From Pseudonocardiaceae bacterium YIM PH 21723 (GTDB lineage Bacteria > Actinomycetota > Actinomycetes > Mycobacteriales > Pseudonocardiaceae), in assembly GCA_003600225.1 (NCBI GenBank), contig QZFT01000036.1, positions 1-64,000 of the forward strand: 64,000 bases of DNA, written 5' to 3'. Position 1 is the stretch's first letter. Each line of letters starts with the position of its first letter. The position numbers and the translations under genes are program-made. Of this stretch, positions 1 to 8,561 are shown in pieces. The notes under the pieces are model-generated. The model made no database searches. It had not been told where the DNA came from and saw nothing but the letters and a program-made list of their open reading frames with translations.

Positions 1-73
1 GAAGGCGTCCTTCGTTTACCTCAGGTAAACGAAGGACGCCTTCAGCGCGCTCAGGTAAACGATGGCGTCCTTC
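1..73. repeat. Palindromic intergenic repeat with a third half-copy
   Basis: Positions 1-21 and 23-43 are perfect reverse complements around a single base, built from the word GAAGGCGTCCTTC plus a GTTTACC extension. A related half unit follows at 50-73 (CTCAGGTAAACGATGG...), which keeps the AGGTAAACGA core. The element may extend left of the window. It could act as a terminator for an upstream gene or be a dispersed short palindrome; the window shows no second copy of this particular word. Confidence 0.75.
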
Positions 74-316
74 AGGTCCCCCGCGGAAGCGGCCCATCCC
101 CACCAGAACGGCGTGCCCCCACCCAACACGCCGGCAGGAAAGACCCAGGCCCCAATCCCGTCTCCCCCTCCAAAGCCGCCTTCGACAACCACCAGACGCG
201 ACAACACGCAAGCCACCCCGACACCGACCACACCCATCAGGGTCACAGTGGGCGGTCTTCGACTAGGCGCCGGTCCGGTCGTAGGCTGGGGACGGTCGAT
301 CTCAAGGAGGACATCG
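74..316. other. Intergenic region upstream of hemB
   Basis: The only long open frames here are a Pro/Ser/Thr-rich extension upstream of the hemB start and a Gly/Val-rich frame on the other strand. Neither has a ribosome binding site or a recognisable domain. The stretch probably holds the hemB promoter, but I see no clear -35/-10 pair. The hemB ribosome binding site AAGGAGG lies at 304-310. Confidence 0.5.
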
Positions 317-1294
317 GTGTTCCCGGAACAGCGCCCGCGCCGGCTTCGGCGTACTCCCGCCCTTCGGCGCCTGGTCGCCGAGACCAGCCTGGAACCACGC
401 CACCTGGTGTTGCCGATGTTCGTCCGGGAAGGCGCCGCGGAGCCGATTCCGATCACCTCGATGCCCGGCGTCGTCCAGCACACCCGCGACTCGCTGCGCA
501 AGGCCGTCGTCGAGGCCGTCGAGGCGGGTGTCGGCGGGGTGATGCTTTTCGGGGTTCCGCTGGAGCACGACGCCGAGGGCACCGGCAGCCTGGATCCGAA
601 CGGCATCCTGAACGCCGCGCTGCGCGATGTGCGTTCCGAGGTCGGCGACAGCACGGTGATCATGTCCGACCTGTGTCTGGACGAGTTCACCGATCACGGG
701 CACTGCGGCGTGCTGGACGAGCACGGCGACGTGGACAACGACCGCACGCTGCGGATCTACGGCGAGATGGGTGTGGCCCAGGTCGAGGCGGGCGCCCACG
801 TGGTCGGTCCCAGCGGCATGATGGACGGCCAGGTCGCCGCCATCCGCGCCGCGCTGGACCGGGCCGGGCACCAGGACGCGGCCGTGCTCGCCTACGCCGT
901 CAAGTACGCCTCCGCCTTCTACGGTCCGTTCCGGGAAGCCGTCGACTCGCAGCTCAAGGGCGACCGCAAGACCTACCAGCAGGACTCGGCCAACGCCCGG
1001 GAAGCTCTGCTGGAGGCACGCCTCGACCTGGACGAGGGCGCTGACATGGTCATGGTGAAGCCCGCGGGGGCGTACCTGGACGTCATCCGCTCGGTGCGGG
1101 ACATGGCGGACGTGCCGGTGGCCGCCTATCAGATCTCCGGTGAGTACGCGATGATCGAGGCCGCCGCGGCCAACGGCTGGATCGACCGGGACCGCGCCGT
1201 GCTGGAGACGCTCACCGGGATTCGCCGGGCGGGCGCGGACATCGTGCTGACCTACTGGGCAGTGGAGGCGGCCGGGTGGCTGAACCAGCGCTGA
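317..1294 (+). CDS. hemB: Delta-aminolevulinic acid dehydratase (porphobilinogen synthase)
   Basis: HemB condenses two 5-aminolevulinate molecules into porphobilinogen, the second committed step of tetrapyrrole synthesis, in the cytoplasm. The 325-residue product has the family's usual length. Two Schiff-base lysines are visible: K196 in [11 protein letters not shown] and K248 in [10 protein letters not shown]. The metal loop reads [14 protein letters not shown], with C120 and C130 present but Asp122 where the Zn-type enzyme of E. coli has a third Cys, so a mixed metal site is likely. I chose the GTG at 317 because AAGGAGG sits 6 bases upstream; an upstream ATG at 62 would add a Pro-rich tail with no family support. 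The next gene starts inside its 3' end. Confidence 0.96.
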   Translation: MFPEQRPRRLRRTPALRRLVAETSLEPRHLVLPMFVREGAAEPIPITSMPGVVQHTRDSLRKAVVEAVEAGVGGVMLFGVPLEHDAEGTGSLDPNGILNAALRDVRSEVGDSTVIMSDLCLDEFTDHGHCGVLDEHGDVDNDRTLRIYGEMGVAQVEAGAHVVGPSGMMDGQVAAIRAALDRAGHQDAAVLAYAVKYASAFYGPFREAVDSQLKGDRKTYQQDSANAREALLEARLDLDEGADMVMVKPAGAYLDVIRSVRDMADVPVAAYQISGEYAMIEAAAANGWIDRDRAVLETLTGIRRAGADIVLTYWAVEAAGWLNQR

Positions 1295-1824
1295 CCGAGG
1301 ACACCGCACCGCGGCCACCGCGCTCGGTCGTCCGTTCCCGGTGGTTCTGGATCGGCGCCGCGGTGGTCGCCGCCGGACGGGCCCTGTGGGAGCTGGCCGA
1401 CCGGGCCACGCTGGTCGACACGATCCGCAAGGGCGCCCCGGAACTGTCCCAGGACCAGGTGGACGCGAACGTGTCCGGCGCGATCATGGTCTCGGTGCTG
1501 TGGGCCGCGGTCCTGCTGATGCTCTACGTGCTGCTGGCCAACCGCATGCTGATCGGCCGGAACTGGGCCCGGATCGCCATGCTGGTGCTGGGCTTCTTCG
1601 AGGTGATCGGCGGAGCGGTCGGACTCGGGGCGGTGGCCGCCGGGATGGCCACGCGGCTCGGCTTCCACATCACCGGCCCGTCCATCGCGTTCGCCGTGGT
1701 CTCCCGCCTGTTGGAGGCGGTCGCGATCGGATTTCTGTTGCATCCCACAGCAACGCAGTACTTCAAGCTGATGTCGATCCGGCGTCCGAGGCCACCGATT
1801 CATCCACATAGCCCAACATTCTGA
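1276..1824 (+). CDS. Four-helix membrane protein downstream of hemB
   Basis: The product is 182 residues. About four hydrophobic segments are visible, beginning with [12 protein letters not shown] near residue 24 and then around 70-95, 100-130 and 140-155, with a basic C-terminal tail. The GTG start at 1276 overlaps hemB by 19 bases and has GGAGG upstream at 1264-1268, so the gene is probably translationally coupled to hemB. I do not recognise a named family. Small polytopic proteins of unknown function often follow hemB in Pseudonocardiales, so this is described only as a membrane protein. Confidence 0.8.
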   Translation: MAEPALTEDTAPRPPRSVVRSRWFWIGAAVVAAGRALWELADRATLVDTIRKGAPELSQDQVDANVSGAIMVSVLWAAVLLMLYVLLANRMLIGRNWARIAMLVLGFFEVIGGAVGLGAVAAGMATRLGFHITGPSIAFAVVSRLLEAVAIGFLLHPTATQYFKLMSIRRPRPPIHPHSPTF

Positions 1825-1939
1825 TCTTTCTCGGTCGAGGTCACCACGAAATACTGAATCCACGTACCGGCCGGTGCGCGGCGGCGTTGGTGCAGCTGTA
1901 GTTGTCCCGCACTTGCCCGAGTTCAAGGAGGCGCGGCAC

Positions 1940-2452
1940 GTGTCAGCGCCGGGCGGTACCGAGGCGGAACCGCGCCCCCAGTCCCTGGTGCTCGCCATCC
2001 GCTGCTGGTGGGGTGCGGGCGCGATGGGCACCCTGGCCCTGCTGCTGGGCCTGGCGCAGCCGACCTCCGCCGACTGGGGCTCGGTGGCCGAACGCCTGCT
2101 CATCGTGGTCGGCAACCGAGCGTCGGACAGCAATCACCAGGAGCTGACCGAACTGCTGCCGGTGCTGCTCATCGGGCTTCAGCTGCTGTTGTGGCTGGTC
2201 CTGGCCGTCGGTCAGGTGCTCACCACCCGCGCCTTCGGCTGGGCGCGTTATCCCTCGGTGGTGGCCGGCCTGCTCGCCGTCCAGCTGCCGTTGATCACCT
2301 ACCTGGTCGGTCCTGACCTGGTGCTGCTGCCGCTGCTGGCCGCTGAAGCTCTGGCGGTCGCAGGCTGTGTCTTCCTGTTCCGCCCGGACTCCACCGTGTT
2401 CTTCCGATCGGCCCGCAACCGGCGCATCCAGCGCAAACTCGCCCAGGGCTGA
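1940..2452 (+). CDS. Hypothetical polytopic membrane protein
   Basis: This 170-residue protein has four predicted membrane segments: about 22-42, 72-97, 103-120 and 124-147. A short polar loop (NRASDSNHQELTE) lies between the first two. The C-terminus is strongly basic (RSARNRRIQRKLAQ), which suggests it faces the cytoplasm. The GTG at 1940 is supported by AAGGAGG at 1925-1931, eight bases upstream. It probably forms a loose unit with the preceding membrane gene. No domain name can be given from what is visible. Confidence 0.75.
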   Translation: MSAPGGTEAEPRPQSLVLAIRCWWGAGAMGTLALLLGLAQPTSADWGSVAERLLIVVGNRASDSNHQELTELLPVLLIGLQLLLWLVLAVGQVLTTRAFGWARYPSVVAGLLAVQLPLITYLVGPDLVLLPLLAAEALAVAGCVFLFRPDSTVFFRSARNRRIQRKLAQG

Positions 2453-2535
2453 CAAAAATCGGATAACGCGGTCACGCCTGCTGATCATGGTTTAGAGTCG
2501 GGCCTCGTCCGACGGGTAGCGGGGGGAATCAGCGG

Positions 2536-2913
2536 ATGAGAGCACCTGGTGACAGCTTCGCCGTACAGGCCGGGGAACTGGATCGTTTCGCCAAGGAGTT
2601 ACAGGAGCACGCCGAGGACATCGCCAAGGTGCAGAAGGACCTGCTCACCCTTCGGCCGGAAGGTGACAGGCCCTATGGCGAGTTCGGCGGATCCGAGGCA
2701 TATCTGGGTTTCCACGATGCCTGGTGCGCGGAGATGGACATCTTCACCCAGGCCCTGACCGAACTCCGGGACCGGATGGCCGCCACCGCCGTCGAGTACC
2801 GGGCCAAAGAAGAGGTCACCGAGCAGGGGTTCACCGCGATCGATCGCCAGCCGGCTCCGGTTGCCCAACTCATTGCGAGCAACTCGGTGATCGTCCGCCG
2901 GCTGGGAGGCTGA
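2536..2913 (+). CDS. WXG100/EspC-like type VII secretion target or chaperone
   Basis: The 125-residue protein is small and almost entirely helical. A heptad-rich N-terminal half (ELDRFAKELQEHAEDIAKVQKD) leads to a turn with Trp-Cys (DAWCAEMD) near residue 65 and a second helix (LTELRDRMAATAVEYRAKEE). This is the helix-turn-helix hairpin layout of ESX/WXG100-type proteins, although the exact WXG tripeptide is absent. A G-rich ribosome binding site precedes the ATG at 2536. The stop is two bases from the start of the next gene, which has a true WVG turn, so the two products probably pair as secretion partners. The family assignment rests on fold-like pattern and context. Confidence 0.65.
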   Translation: MRAPGDSFAVQAGELDRFAKELQEHAEDIAKVQKDLLTLRPEGDRPYGEFGGSEAYLGFHDAWCAEMDIFTQALTELRDRMAATAVEYRAKEEVTEQGFTAIDRQPAPVAQLIASNSVIVRRLGG

Positions 2914-2915
2914 TC

Positions 2916-4436
2916 ATGGCTGATCTGCGGGAACGCATCGAGAAGATCACGTCATCCATCGATCACACCCACTACCCCCATGTGCTGATCGGCGGTCTCG
3001 GGATGCTGGCCGCTCCGGTCAACGCGGCGATGACCCTGCCGCAGCTGGCGGGCGATCCGGCGCAGATCCGGCGCTCCGCCGAGGGGTGGCGGAAGGCCGC
3101 GAGCACCACGGACAACGTCCAGCTGGACATTGACAAGATGGCCGCCGGGAAGATCCCCGATGTCTGGGTCGGTAAGGCCGCGGAGAAGGCCAGCCAGGTG
3201 ATCGAAGCGGCCGCGGACGAGCTCACCGAGATGTCCGATGTGTTCCTGCGGGCCGACAAAACGCTCGCCGTGCTCGCCGACGAGATCGAGGGGGCACACC
3301 GGGAGTTCCACGTAGGCCAGGGGATACTCGGCAACGTTCTCCGGCGGCTCGACGTCATGGATCGCACCGACATCGAGGGTTTCGAGAGCGTCAAGCGCAC
3401 CGCGCAGGATGCCATGGGACTGTTGCTCGGCGCGGTGGACAAGGCCCAGCAGGCCGGCCGGCAGGCCACCCGGCAGCTCAATGACTTCGCCGCCAAGGCG
3501 CATCTGGCCAAGCTGAACTCGGCGAACCTGTCGCCCGCCGATCGACTGGCCTTGGCCCAGGCCGCGACCCCCGGCGGCGAGCATCAGTTGAACCAGATCC
3601 TGACCGCCGCCGAGTCGGAGCGGGCCGCGGACCGGATGAACCACCTCAACCCGGAGGAGTCCGCTCAGTTCCAGCGCCTGCTGTCCGAGGCGAACTCCCC
3701 GCAAGAGCGTGCCTATCTGCTGAAAACGCTGGCAGCCGGGCACAACATGCAGGAGCTTCAGCAGTTCTCCGGCCTGATCCACGCCCATGGCGATGACCCG
3801 GAATGGCTGCGGAACAGGCTTTCGCCGCTGGCCGGCGGGTCGGACGTCTCCCGCTGGGAGCAGGGACCGCGCCCGACCTGTGTCGCATCGTCCACCGTCA
3901 CCGTTCGCGCGAGCATCGACCCGATATACGCGCTTCAGCTGACCACCGGCGGTCATCCGGATGATCCGGCTTTCGAGAACAAAGAGGCCTTCACCGAGCG
4001 GCTCCGGGGGGAGCAGAGCCGGGTGTACGACACCAACCGGGGACCCACGAGTGACTGGCCGATCGTCGGCCACGAAGGCATGACCCCCAGCGAGGGCGAT
4101 GACGCGCACAACCATGAGATCGCGCCTGGAACCGGGCACCAGTACGAGCATCGGGGTCTGGGCTCGGACGGCGAACGCAGCGAGGTGCTGACCGAGGTGG
4201 AGAAGTCGGTCGACAACGGCCGTCCGGTGCCGGTACAGGTCGAGGGCAAGGATGATCACGGCGACCGTACCGGCCACCAGATGATGATCATTGGACATGA
4301 GGACGGCCGGCTGCTCATCTACAACCCGTGGGGCACCACGACCTGGGTGAGTGAGGACGACTTCATCCACGGACACATGGACAAGGCGTCCGACAAACAC
4401 CTGCCGAACGTCGCCGGCGTATCGCTGCCCAAGTAG
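2916..4436 (+). CDS. Putative type VII secretion effector with papain/C39-like cysteine peptidase domain
   Basis: The product is 506 residues. Residues about 45-130 form a WXG100-like helical hairpin with the signature turn W84-V85-G86. A long helical linker (about 130-300) follows. The C-terminal domain carries a possible Cys-His-Asn triad: C322 in PRPTCVASSTV, H454 in GHQMMIIGHEDG and N470 in IYNPWG. That order and spacing match the papain-like fold of C39/C1-type peptidases. The architecture (targeting domain, linker, enzymatic C-terminus) is that of ESX/LXG effectors. ATG 2916 follows the upstream stop by two bases. The downstream 117-residue gene is a natural immunity candidate. Catalytic activity and target are inferred, not shown. 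Confidence 0.65.
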   Translation: MADLRERIEKITSSIDHTHYPHVLIGGLGMLAAPVNAAMTLPQLAGDPAQIRRSAEGWRKAASTTDNVQLDIDKMAAGKIPDVWVGKAAEKASQVIEAAADELTEMSDVFLRADKTLAVLADEIEGAHREFHVGQGILGNVLRRLDVMDRTDIEGFESVKRTAQDAMGLLLGAVDKAQQAGRQATRQLNDFAAKAHLAKLNSANLSPADRLALAQAATPGGEHQLNQILTAAESERAADRMNHLNPEESAQFQRLLSEANSPQERAYLLKTLAAGHNMQELQQFSGLIHAHGDDPEWLRNRLSPLAGGSDVSRWEQGPRPTCVASSTVTVRASIDPIYALQLTTGGHPDDPAFENKEAFTERLRGEQSRVYDTNRGPTSDWPIVGHEGMTPSEGDDAHNHEIAPGTGHQYEHRGLGSDGERSEVLTEVEKSVDNGRPVPVQVEGKDDHGDRTGHQMMIIGHEDGRLLIYNPWGTTTWVSEDDFIHGHMDKASDKHLPNVAGVSLPK

Positions 4437-4447
4437 CGGAGAAGCAC

Positions 4448-4801
4448 ATGGAACAGCACGAATTTCTACAGGTCGACGTCGGTTCCCGGCTGAGCGCGGA
4501 GGACACCGGGGGTGACACCCTGGTCGCCGCCGCGCATCAGCTCGACCAACTGGACACCATTCCCCGTTCCGTGGTGTTCCTGGCCGAGGTGGTCCGGGCG
4601 GGCGGGATCGAGCGCGCGATCGGGCTGCCTGAGCCGTTGCCGACCGACGCGCAGGCGACATTGATCAAGGACTGGCTGCGGAGTCTGCGCCGATCCGATG
4701 GTGAGACTGCCGATGACGACCGTGCTGCGGCCTGGCTCAATGCGGTCGCGGACATCCTCGACCTGCGCCGCCGTACCCGCGAGGGCACTAACGAACTGTG
4801 A
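4448..4801 (+). CDS. Small acidic protein, candidate immunity or partner of the upstream effector
   Basis: The protein has 117 residues, is acidic and helical, and lacks a signal peptide or membrane segment. GGAGAAG at 4438-4444 supports ATG 4448, and only 11 bases separate it from the effector gene. Polymorphic effector genes are commonly followed by a gene of this size that neutralises them, so an immunity role is a reasonable inference. I recognise no family. The 3' end overlaps the converging chagasin-like gene by 14 bases. Confidence 0.55.
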   Translation: MEQHEFLQVDVGSRLSAEDTGGDTLVAAAHQLDQLDTIPRSVVFLAEVVRAGGIERAIGLPEPLPTDAQATLIKDWLRSLRRSDGETADDDRAAAWLNAVADILDLRRRTREGTNEL

Positions 4802-5222
4802 TCTGAACCTGCTGGGGGTGTGAGCTGCGCCGGGACCGTTCATCGGTCGGTTCGCTCTGGTCTCCACACTGCGCGCACAGGAAGAAGGACACCGAGGTGT
4901 GGCCGGCCGTGTCGGCGGTGAAGGTGTGCAGTGTGGTGGGTCCTCCACCGGTCGCGTAACTGCTCGGCCACTTCGGACTATCACCCTTGTGGGTGAGCAG
5001 CTGCGGGTCGCCGATGCCCCGGTAATGCCAGCGGTATCCCGGCACATCCATGGTGCTGATCGAGAAGGTGTCGCCCCGATCGACGACGATCTCGGACCGC
5101 TCGACCTCGAAGGTCGACCCGAACCGGAGCCAGGAGTAACCGAGGAACGCCGACGGCACCAGGACGATGACAGCCAGGACACCGAGCCCCGCTCGCAGCC
5201 GGCTGCGCCGATGAACCGCCAT
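4788..5222 (-). CDS. Exported chagasin-like (I42-type) protein, possible cysteine protease inhibitor
   Basis: The 144-residue protein has a basic start and one hydrophobic segment (GLGVLAVIVLVPSAFLGYSW), so it is exported or anchored. The mature part is beta-rich and has the three landmarks of chagasin-type inhibitors in order: a GDTFSIS strand followed by VPGYRWHY (the NPTTGYxW loop position), a Gly-rich TGGGPT loop, then a FTADTAGHTSVSFF strand pair. The third loop holds CAQCGDQ, where classic members have Arg-Pro-Trp. A GGGAG site lies close to the ATG at 5222. It converges on and overlaps the small gene next to a putative papain-like peptidase. The call is by visual pattern only. Confidence 0.5.
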   Translation of the reverse strand: MAVHRRSRLRAGLGVLAVIVLVPSAFLGYSWLRFGSTFEVERSEIVVDRGDTFSISTMDVPGYRWHYRGIGDPQLLTHKGDSPKWPSSYATGGGPTTLHTFTADTAGHTSVSFFLCAQCGDQSEPTDERSRRSSHPQQVQITVR

Positions 5223-5340
5223 GTCACTCCCCAGTCGACTGTGGATCGGCGGCCAGCCTATCGCCTGTCCAGAGCGACATCTCGGTCAACACTCGGACAC
5301 CTCACGCCGATCGCTCACCTCGCTGGTCCATGATGGGCGG

Positions 5341-5802
5341 GTGACACCAACGGCCTTCACCGATGTGCCCCCGCCGCCCCGGTTCGTCAACGGCGCGGTC
5401 GCCGTCTGGTGCGCACTGGCCGCGTTCTGCCTCGTCCACGTGATCTACCTGTGGGCGATCTTCGGCATGCTGGCGCAGAACGTCGCCGACACGGGCCACC
5501 TCTCCCGCGACGCGGCCGTTCCGCTCGTCGAGTCGCGGTTGATCACGCTCTCGGTGGTGTTCGTGATCCTGGCCGCCGTGCTGGTGTTCACCGCGCTGCA
5601 CCTGCGGATGGCCCGGCGCTGGCCGAGGCTGGTGCTGAGCGTGGTCGGCACGATCACCGTGCTGGTCACCTTCGTCGCCGGGCTGAACCCCGCGTCACTG
5701 GCGATCTTCGGGCTGGCGGTGGCGGCGGTCCTGCTCACCTGGCATCCGACCGTCAGCGGCTGGCTGGCGCACGTCGCTGACCTGAGGGAACGCGATGAGT
5801 GA
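5341..5802 (+). CDS. Hypothetical four-helix membrane protein
   Basis: The product has 153 residues. A Pro-rich N-terminus (TDVPPPPRFVNG) precedes four hydrophobic segments at about 17-43, 63-85, 92-112 and 113-133. GTG 5341 is chosen because upstream in-frame residues are not conserved-looking and would lie over the divergent gene's promoter. It overlaps the following gene by 8 bases, so the two are translationally coupled. No named family is recognised; it belongs to the string of small membrane genes that leads into hemL. Confidence 0.7.
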   Translation: MTPTAFTDVPPPPRFVNGAVAVWCALAAFCLVHVIYLWAIFGMLAQNVADTGHLSRDAAVPLVESRLITLSVVFVILAAVLVFTALHLRMARRWPRLVLSVVGTITVLVTFVAGLNPASLAIFGLAVAAVLLTWHPTVSGWLAHVADLRERDE

Positions 5803-6241
5803 CGGGCCGGTGCTGTACGCGGAGCCCGGCGCCACCTGGCGTCCGCTGCTCTACGCCCCGGCCTTCGCGGCCGTCGGCATCGGGCTGGAGGCGTTGACCG
5901 GGCCGATCCACTTCTTCGGCTGGGCGGCCGGCTGCGGACTGTTGTTCGTGATCTCCGCGCTGCTGGTCTACGCGAAGCGGCGGATGCTCGCCGTGCGGCT
6001 GACGCCCACCGAGCTTCAGCTCGGCCGGGAGGTGCTCCCGGTCAAGGAGATCGCCGAACTGGACGAGGTCGGCACCCCCGTCGGAGCCAGGGTGATCGGT
6101 GGCTGGGCGGTGCCCCGGGGTACCGAGGAGCTGCCGCTACGGCTGACCGACGGGCAGTCGGTGATCGCCTGGGCGCGTGATCCGGTGGCCCTGGCGGACG
6201 CACTTCGGCGACTTGTGCCCCAGCGGACCGCCGATTCGTGA
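5795..6241 (+). CDS. Membrane protein resembling DUF3093 proteins
   Basis: The product has 148 residues. Two membrane segments (about 18-38 and 42-60) are followed by a cytoplasmic beta-rich domain reading RLTPTELQLGREVLPVKEI and ending IAWARDPVALADALRRL. This plan, two helices then a PH-like strand domain with a terminal helix, is typical of actinobacterial DUF3093-type proteins, whose function is unknown. ATG 5795 overlaps the upstream stop by 8 bases, as expected for coupled translation. Confidence 0.65.
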   Translation: MSDGPVLYAEPGATWRPLLYAPAFAAVGIGLEALTGPIHFFGWAAGCGLLFVISALLVYAKRRMLAVRLTPTELQLGREVLPVKEIAELDEVGTPVGARVIGGWAVPRGTEELPLRLTDGQSVIAWARDPVALADALRRLVPQRTADS

Positions 6242-6254
6242 GAGTCTGATCACC

Positions 6255-6599
6255 GTGACTTCGCAGGATCAACAGGCAGAGTCCGAGCACGAGCTTGAGG
6301 AGAAGCAGTCCTTCGAGCGGGATTCCGAGCCGGACGAGCAGACGCAGGGACCCGCGCTGAACCAGCCGCGCCGCTGGATCGTGGTCGCGGTTGAGGCCCT
6401 GCTCATCGCGGGTGCGCTGGTCGCCATGGTGCTGGTGTGGCGGCAGGCGACGCCGCAGGTGTACATCGGGTCCGGTGTGCGCGATGTCAGCTTCCGGCCG
6501 AGGCTGGTGCTCGCCGCGATCGGCTTCGCCGTTCTGGCCGGGTTGCTGCTGCTGGATCTGCTCCGCCAGATGGTCCTCGCGATCCGGGTGCGACACTGA
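6255..6599 (+). CDS. Small membrane protein with acidic N-terminus
   Basis: The product has 114 residues. The first 35 are strongly acidic and Gln/Glu-rich ([14 protein letters not shown]). Two hydrophobic segments follow at about 41-61 and 80-105, so the acidic tail and the C-terminus are probably both cytoplasmic. GTG 6255 is the first reasonable start after the preceding stop. The stop lies 4 bases before hemL, so the gene is in the hemL transcription unit. Function unknown. Confidence 0.65.
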   Translation: MTSQDQQAESEHELEEKQSFERDSEPDEQTQGPALNQPRRWIVVAVEALLIAGALVAMVLVWRQATPQVYIGSGVRDVSFRPRLVLAAIGFAVLAGLLLLDLLRQMVLAIRVRH

Positions 6600-6603
6600 C
6601 TCC

Positions 6604-7932
6604 GTGAGTCTTGCTGACATCTCTAACGGAACCCGTCAGTCCGAAGCCCTGTTCACTCGCGCGGCGCAGGTCATTCCGGGTGGAGTCAACTCACCCGTGC
6701 GTGCCTTCCACTCCGTCGGAGGCACCCCGCGCTTCATCGCCTCGGCCGCCGGATCGCAGCTGGTCGACGCGGATGGCAACAGCTACGTCGACCTGGTGAG
6801 CTCCTGGGGACCGATGATCCTCGGGCACGCGCACCCGGCTGTGGTGGACGCCGTGCGCAGTGCGGCCGGCGGCGGGCTGAGCTTCGGCGCTCCCACCGAG
6901 GCGGAGATCCTCCTCGCCGAGGAGCTCATCGCCCGGGTGGCGCCGGTCGAGCAGGTGCGACTGGTCAACTCCGGCACCGAGGCCACCATGAGCGCGGTGC
7001 GACTCGCCAAGGGCTTCACCCGGCGCAGCAAGATCATCAAGTTCGCCGGGCACTACCACGGGCACGTCGACGCACTGCTGGCTTCCGCCGGTTCCGGGGT
7101 CGCGACCCTGGGCCTGCCCACCTCGCCGGGTGTCACCGGCGCGCAGGCGGCCGACACCATCGTGCTGCCGTACAACGACCTGGACGCGGTGCGGACGGCG
7201 TTCGCCGAGCACCGCGACATCGCCGCGATCATCACCGAGGCGGCGGCGGGCAACATGGGCGCGGTGGCGCCCGAGCCCGGCTTCAACGCGGTGCTCCGCG
7301 AGCTGTGCCACGAGAACGGCGCGCTGCTGATCATCGACGAGGTGATGACCGGTTTCCGCGTCTCCAAGGCCGGCTGGTTCGGCCTGGAGGGTGTGGCGGG
7401 CGACCTGTACACCTTCGGCAAGGTGATGTCCGGCGGGCTTCCGGCCGCCGCGTTCGGCGGCCGCGCCGACGTGATGGCGCATCTCGCACCGTCCGGCCCG
7501 GTCTACCAGGCGGGCACGCTGTCCGGGAACCCGGTGGCGGTGGCCGCCGGCCTGGCTACGCTGCGGGCCGCGGACGACGAGGCCTACGCCACGCTGGACC
7601 GCAACGCCGCCACCCTCGGCAGGCTCTTCGCCGAATCGCTCAGCGCGGCGAGCGTGGCGCACCGGGTGCAGTACGCCGGAAACCTGATCAGCGTGTTCTT
7701 CACCGAGGACAAGGTGACCGACTTCGCGGGCGCGCAGGCCGCGCAGACCTGGCGTTTCCCGCCGTTCTTCCACGCGTTGCTGCAGCGCGGCGTCTACCCG
7801 CCGCCGAGCGCCTTTGAAGCCTGGTTTGTTTCCACCGCGCTGACCGGCGCCGACTTCGAGCGCATCGCCGACGCCCTGCCGCACGCCGCCCGTGCGGCCG
7901 CCGCCGCCCAGAATCCCGTGGAGAACGCATGA
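6604..7932 (+). CDS. hemL: Glutamate-1-semialdehyde 2,1-aminomutase
   Basis: HemL converts glutamate-1-semialdehyde to 5-aminolevulinate, completing the C5 route to tetrapyrroles. The 442-residue product is full length for this class III PLP aminotransferase. The N-terminus has the family opening [20 protein letters not shown]. The PLP lysine is K273 in [18 protein letters not shown], and [10 protein letters not shown] supplies the cofactor-binding Asp. The stop overlaps the next start by 4 bases. The gene order hemL, phosphatase-like, thioredoxin, ccdA, resB, ccsB matches M. tuberculosis Rv0524-Rv0529, linking haem supply with cytochrome c assembly. Confidence 0.96.
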   Translation: MSLADISNGTRQSEALFTRAAQVIPGGVNSPVRAFHSVGGTPRFIASAAGSQLVDADGNSYVDLVSSWGPMILGHAHPAVVDAVRSAAGGGLSFGAPTEAEILLAEELIARVAPVEQVRLVNSGTEATMSAVRLAKGFTRRSKIIKFAGHYHGHVDALLASAGSGVATLGLPTSPGVTGAQAADTIVLPYNDLDAVRTAFAEHRDIAAIITEAAAGNMGAVAPEPGFNAVLRELCHENGALLIIDEVMTGFRVSKAGWFGLEGVAGDLYTFGKVMSGGLPAAAFGGRADVMAHLAPSGPVYQAGTLSGNPVAVAAGLATLRAADDEAYATLDRNAATLGRLFAESLSAASVAHRVQYAGNLISVFFTEDKVTDFAGAQAAQTWRFPPFFHALLQRGVYPPPSAFEAWFVSTALTGADFERIADALPHAARAAAAAQNPVENA

Positions 7933-8561
7933 CGACCAAGACGACCGTGCACTTCCTGCGGCACGGTGAGGTGCACAACCCGGAGGGCATCCTCTACGGA
8001 CGCCTCCCGGGCTTCCGGCTCTCCGACACCGGCGAACGGCAGGCGAAGATCGTCGCCGAGTTCCTGGCCGGCCGGGACATCACGCACGTGGTGGCCTCGC
8101 CGCTGGAGCGCGCCCAGCAGACCGCGCGGCCCGCGGTCGACTCGCACCGCCTCGAACTGGCCACCGACGACCGGTTGATCGAGTCGGGCAACCGGTTCGA
8201 GGGGCTGAAGGTGTCCGTCGGCGACGGCGCACTGCGCAAGCCGCAGCACTGGGGCAAGCTGCACGACCCGTTCACCCCGTCCTGGGGCGAGCCCTACCTG
8301 GAGATCGCGCACCGCATGTTCGCCGCGGCGCACCGGGCGAGGGCCGCTGCCGAGGGACATGAAGCTCTCTGCGTTTCACACCAGCTGCCGATCTGGACGC
8401 TGCGCCGGTTCGTCGAGGGCAAGCGCCTGTGGCACGACCCGCGCAAGCGGCAGTGCTCCCTCGCCTCGCTGACCAGCCTGGTCTTCGAGGACGAGCGCCT
8501 GGTCCGTGTCGAGTACACCGAGCCCGCGGGCGCCACCGATCCCCGGGTTACCGGCGCATGA
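7929..8561 (+). CDS. Histidine phosphatase superfamily (phosphoglycerate mutase-like) protein
   Basis: The 210-residue protein opens with the family signature [10 protein letters not shown], where H12 is the residue that becomes phosphorylated. The second catalytic histidine is in CVSHQLPIW near residue 143. The size fits GpmB/CobC-like phosphatases rather than glycolytic mutase. It overlaps hemL and the downstream thioredoxin gene by 4 bases each (ATGA junctions) and corresponds by position to Rv0525. The substrate is unknown. Confidence 0.88.
   Translation: MTTKTTVHFLRHGEVHNPEGILYGRLPGFRLSDTGERQAKIVAEFLAGRDITHVVASPLERAQQTARPAVDSHRLELATDDRLIESGNRFEGLKVSVGDGALRKPQHWGKLHDPFTPSWGEPYLEIAHRMFAAAHRARAAAEGHEALCVSHQLPIWTLRRFVEGKRLWHDPRKRQCSLASLTSLVFEDERLVRVEYTEPAGATDPRVTGA

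Noticed and set aside
62-316. Extending hemB upstream to ATG 62 (85 extra residues)
   Set aside because: The extension is Pro/Ser-rich with no HemB homology, whereas GTG 317 has AAGGAGG at good spacing and gives the family length.
302-1318. Long open frames antisense to hemB and to many other genes
   Set aside because: They mirror the codon bias of the real gene, have no ribosome binding site, and give Arg/Ala/Pro/Gly-rich translations without domains; typical high-GC shadows.
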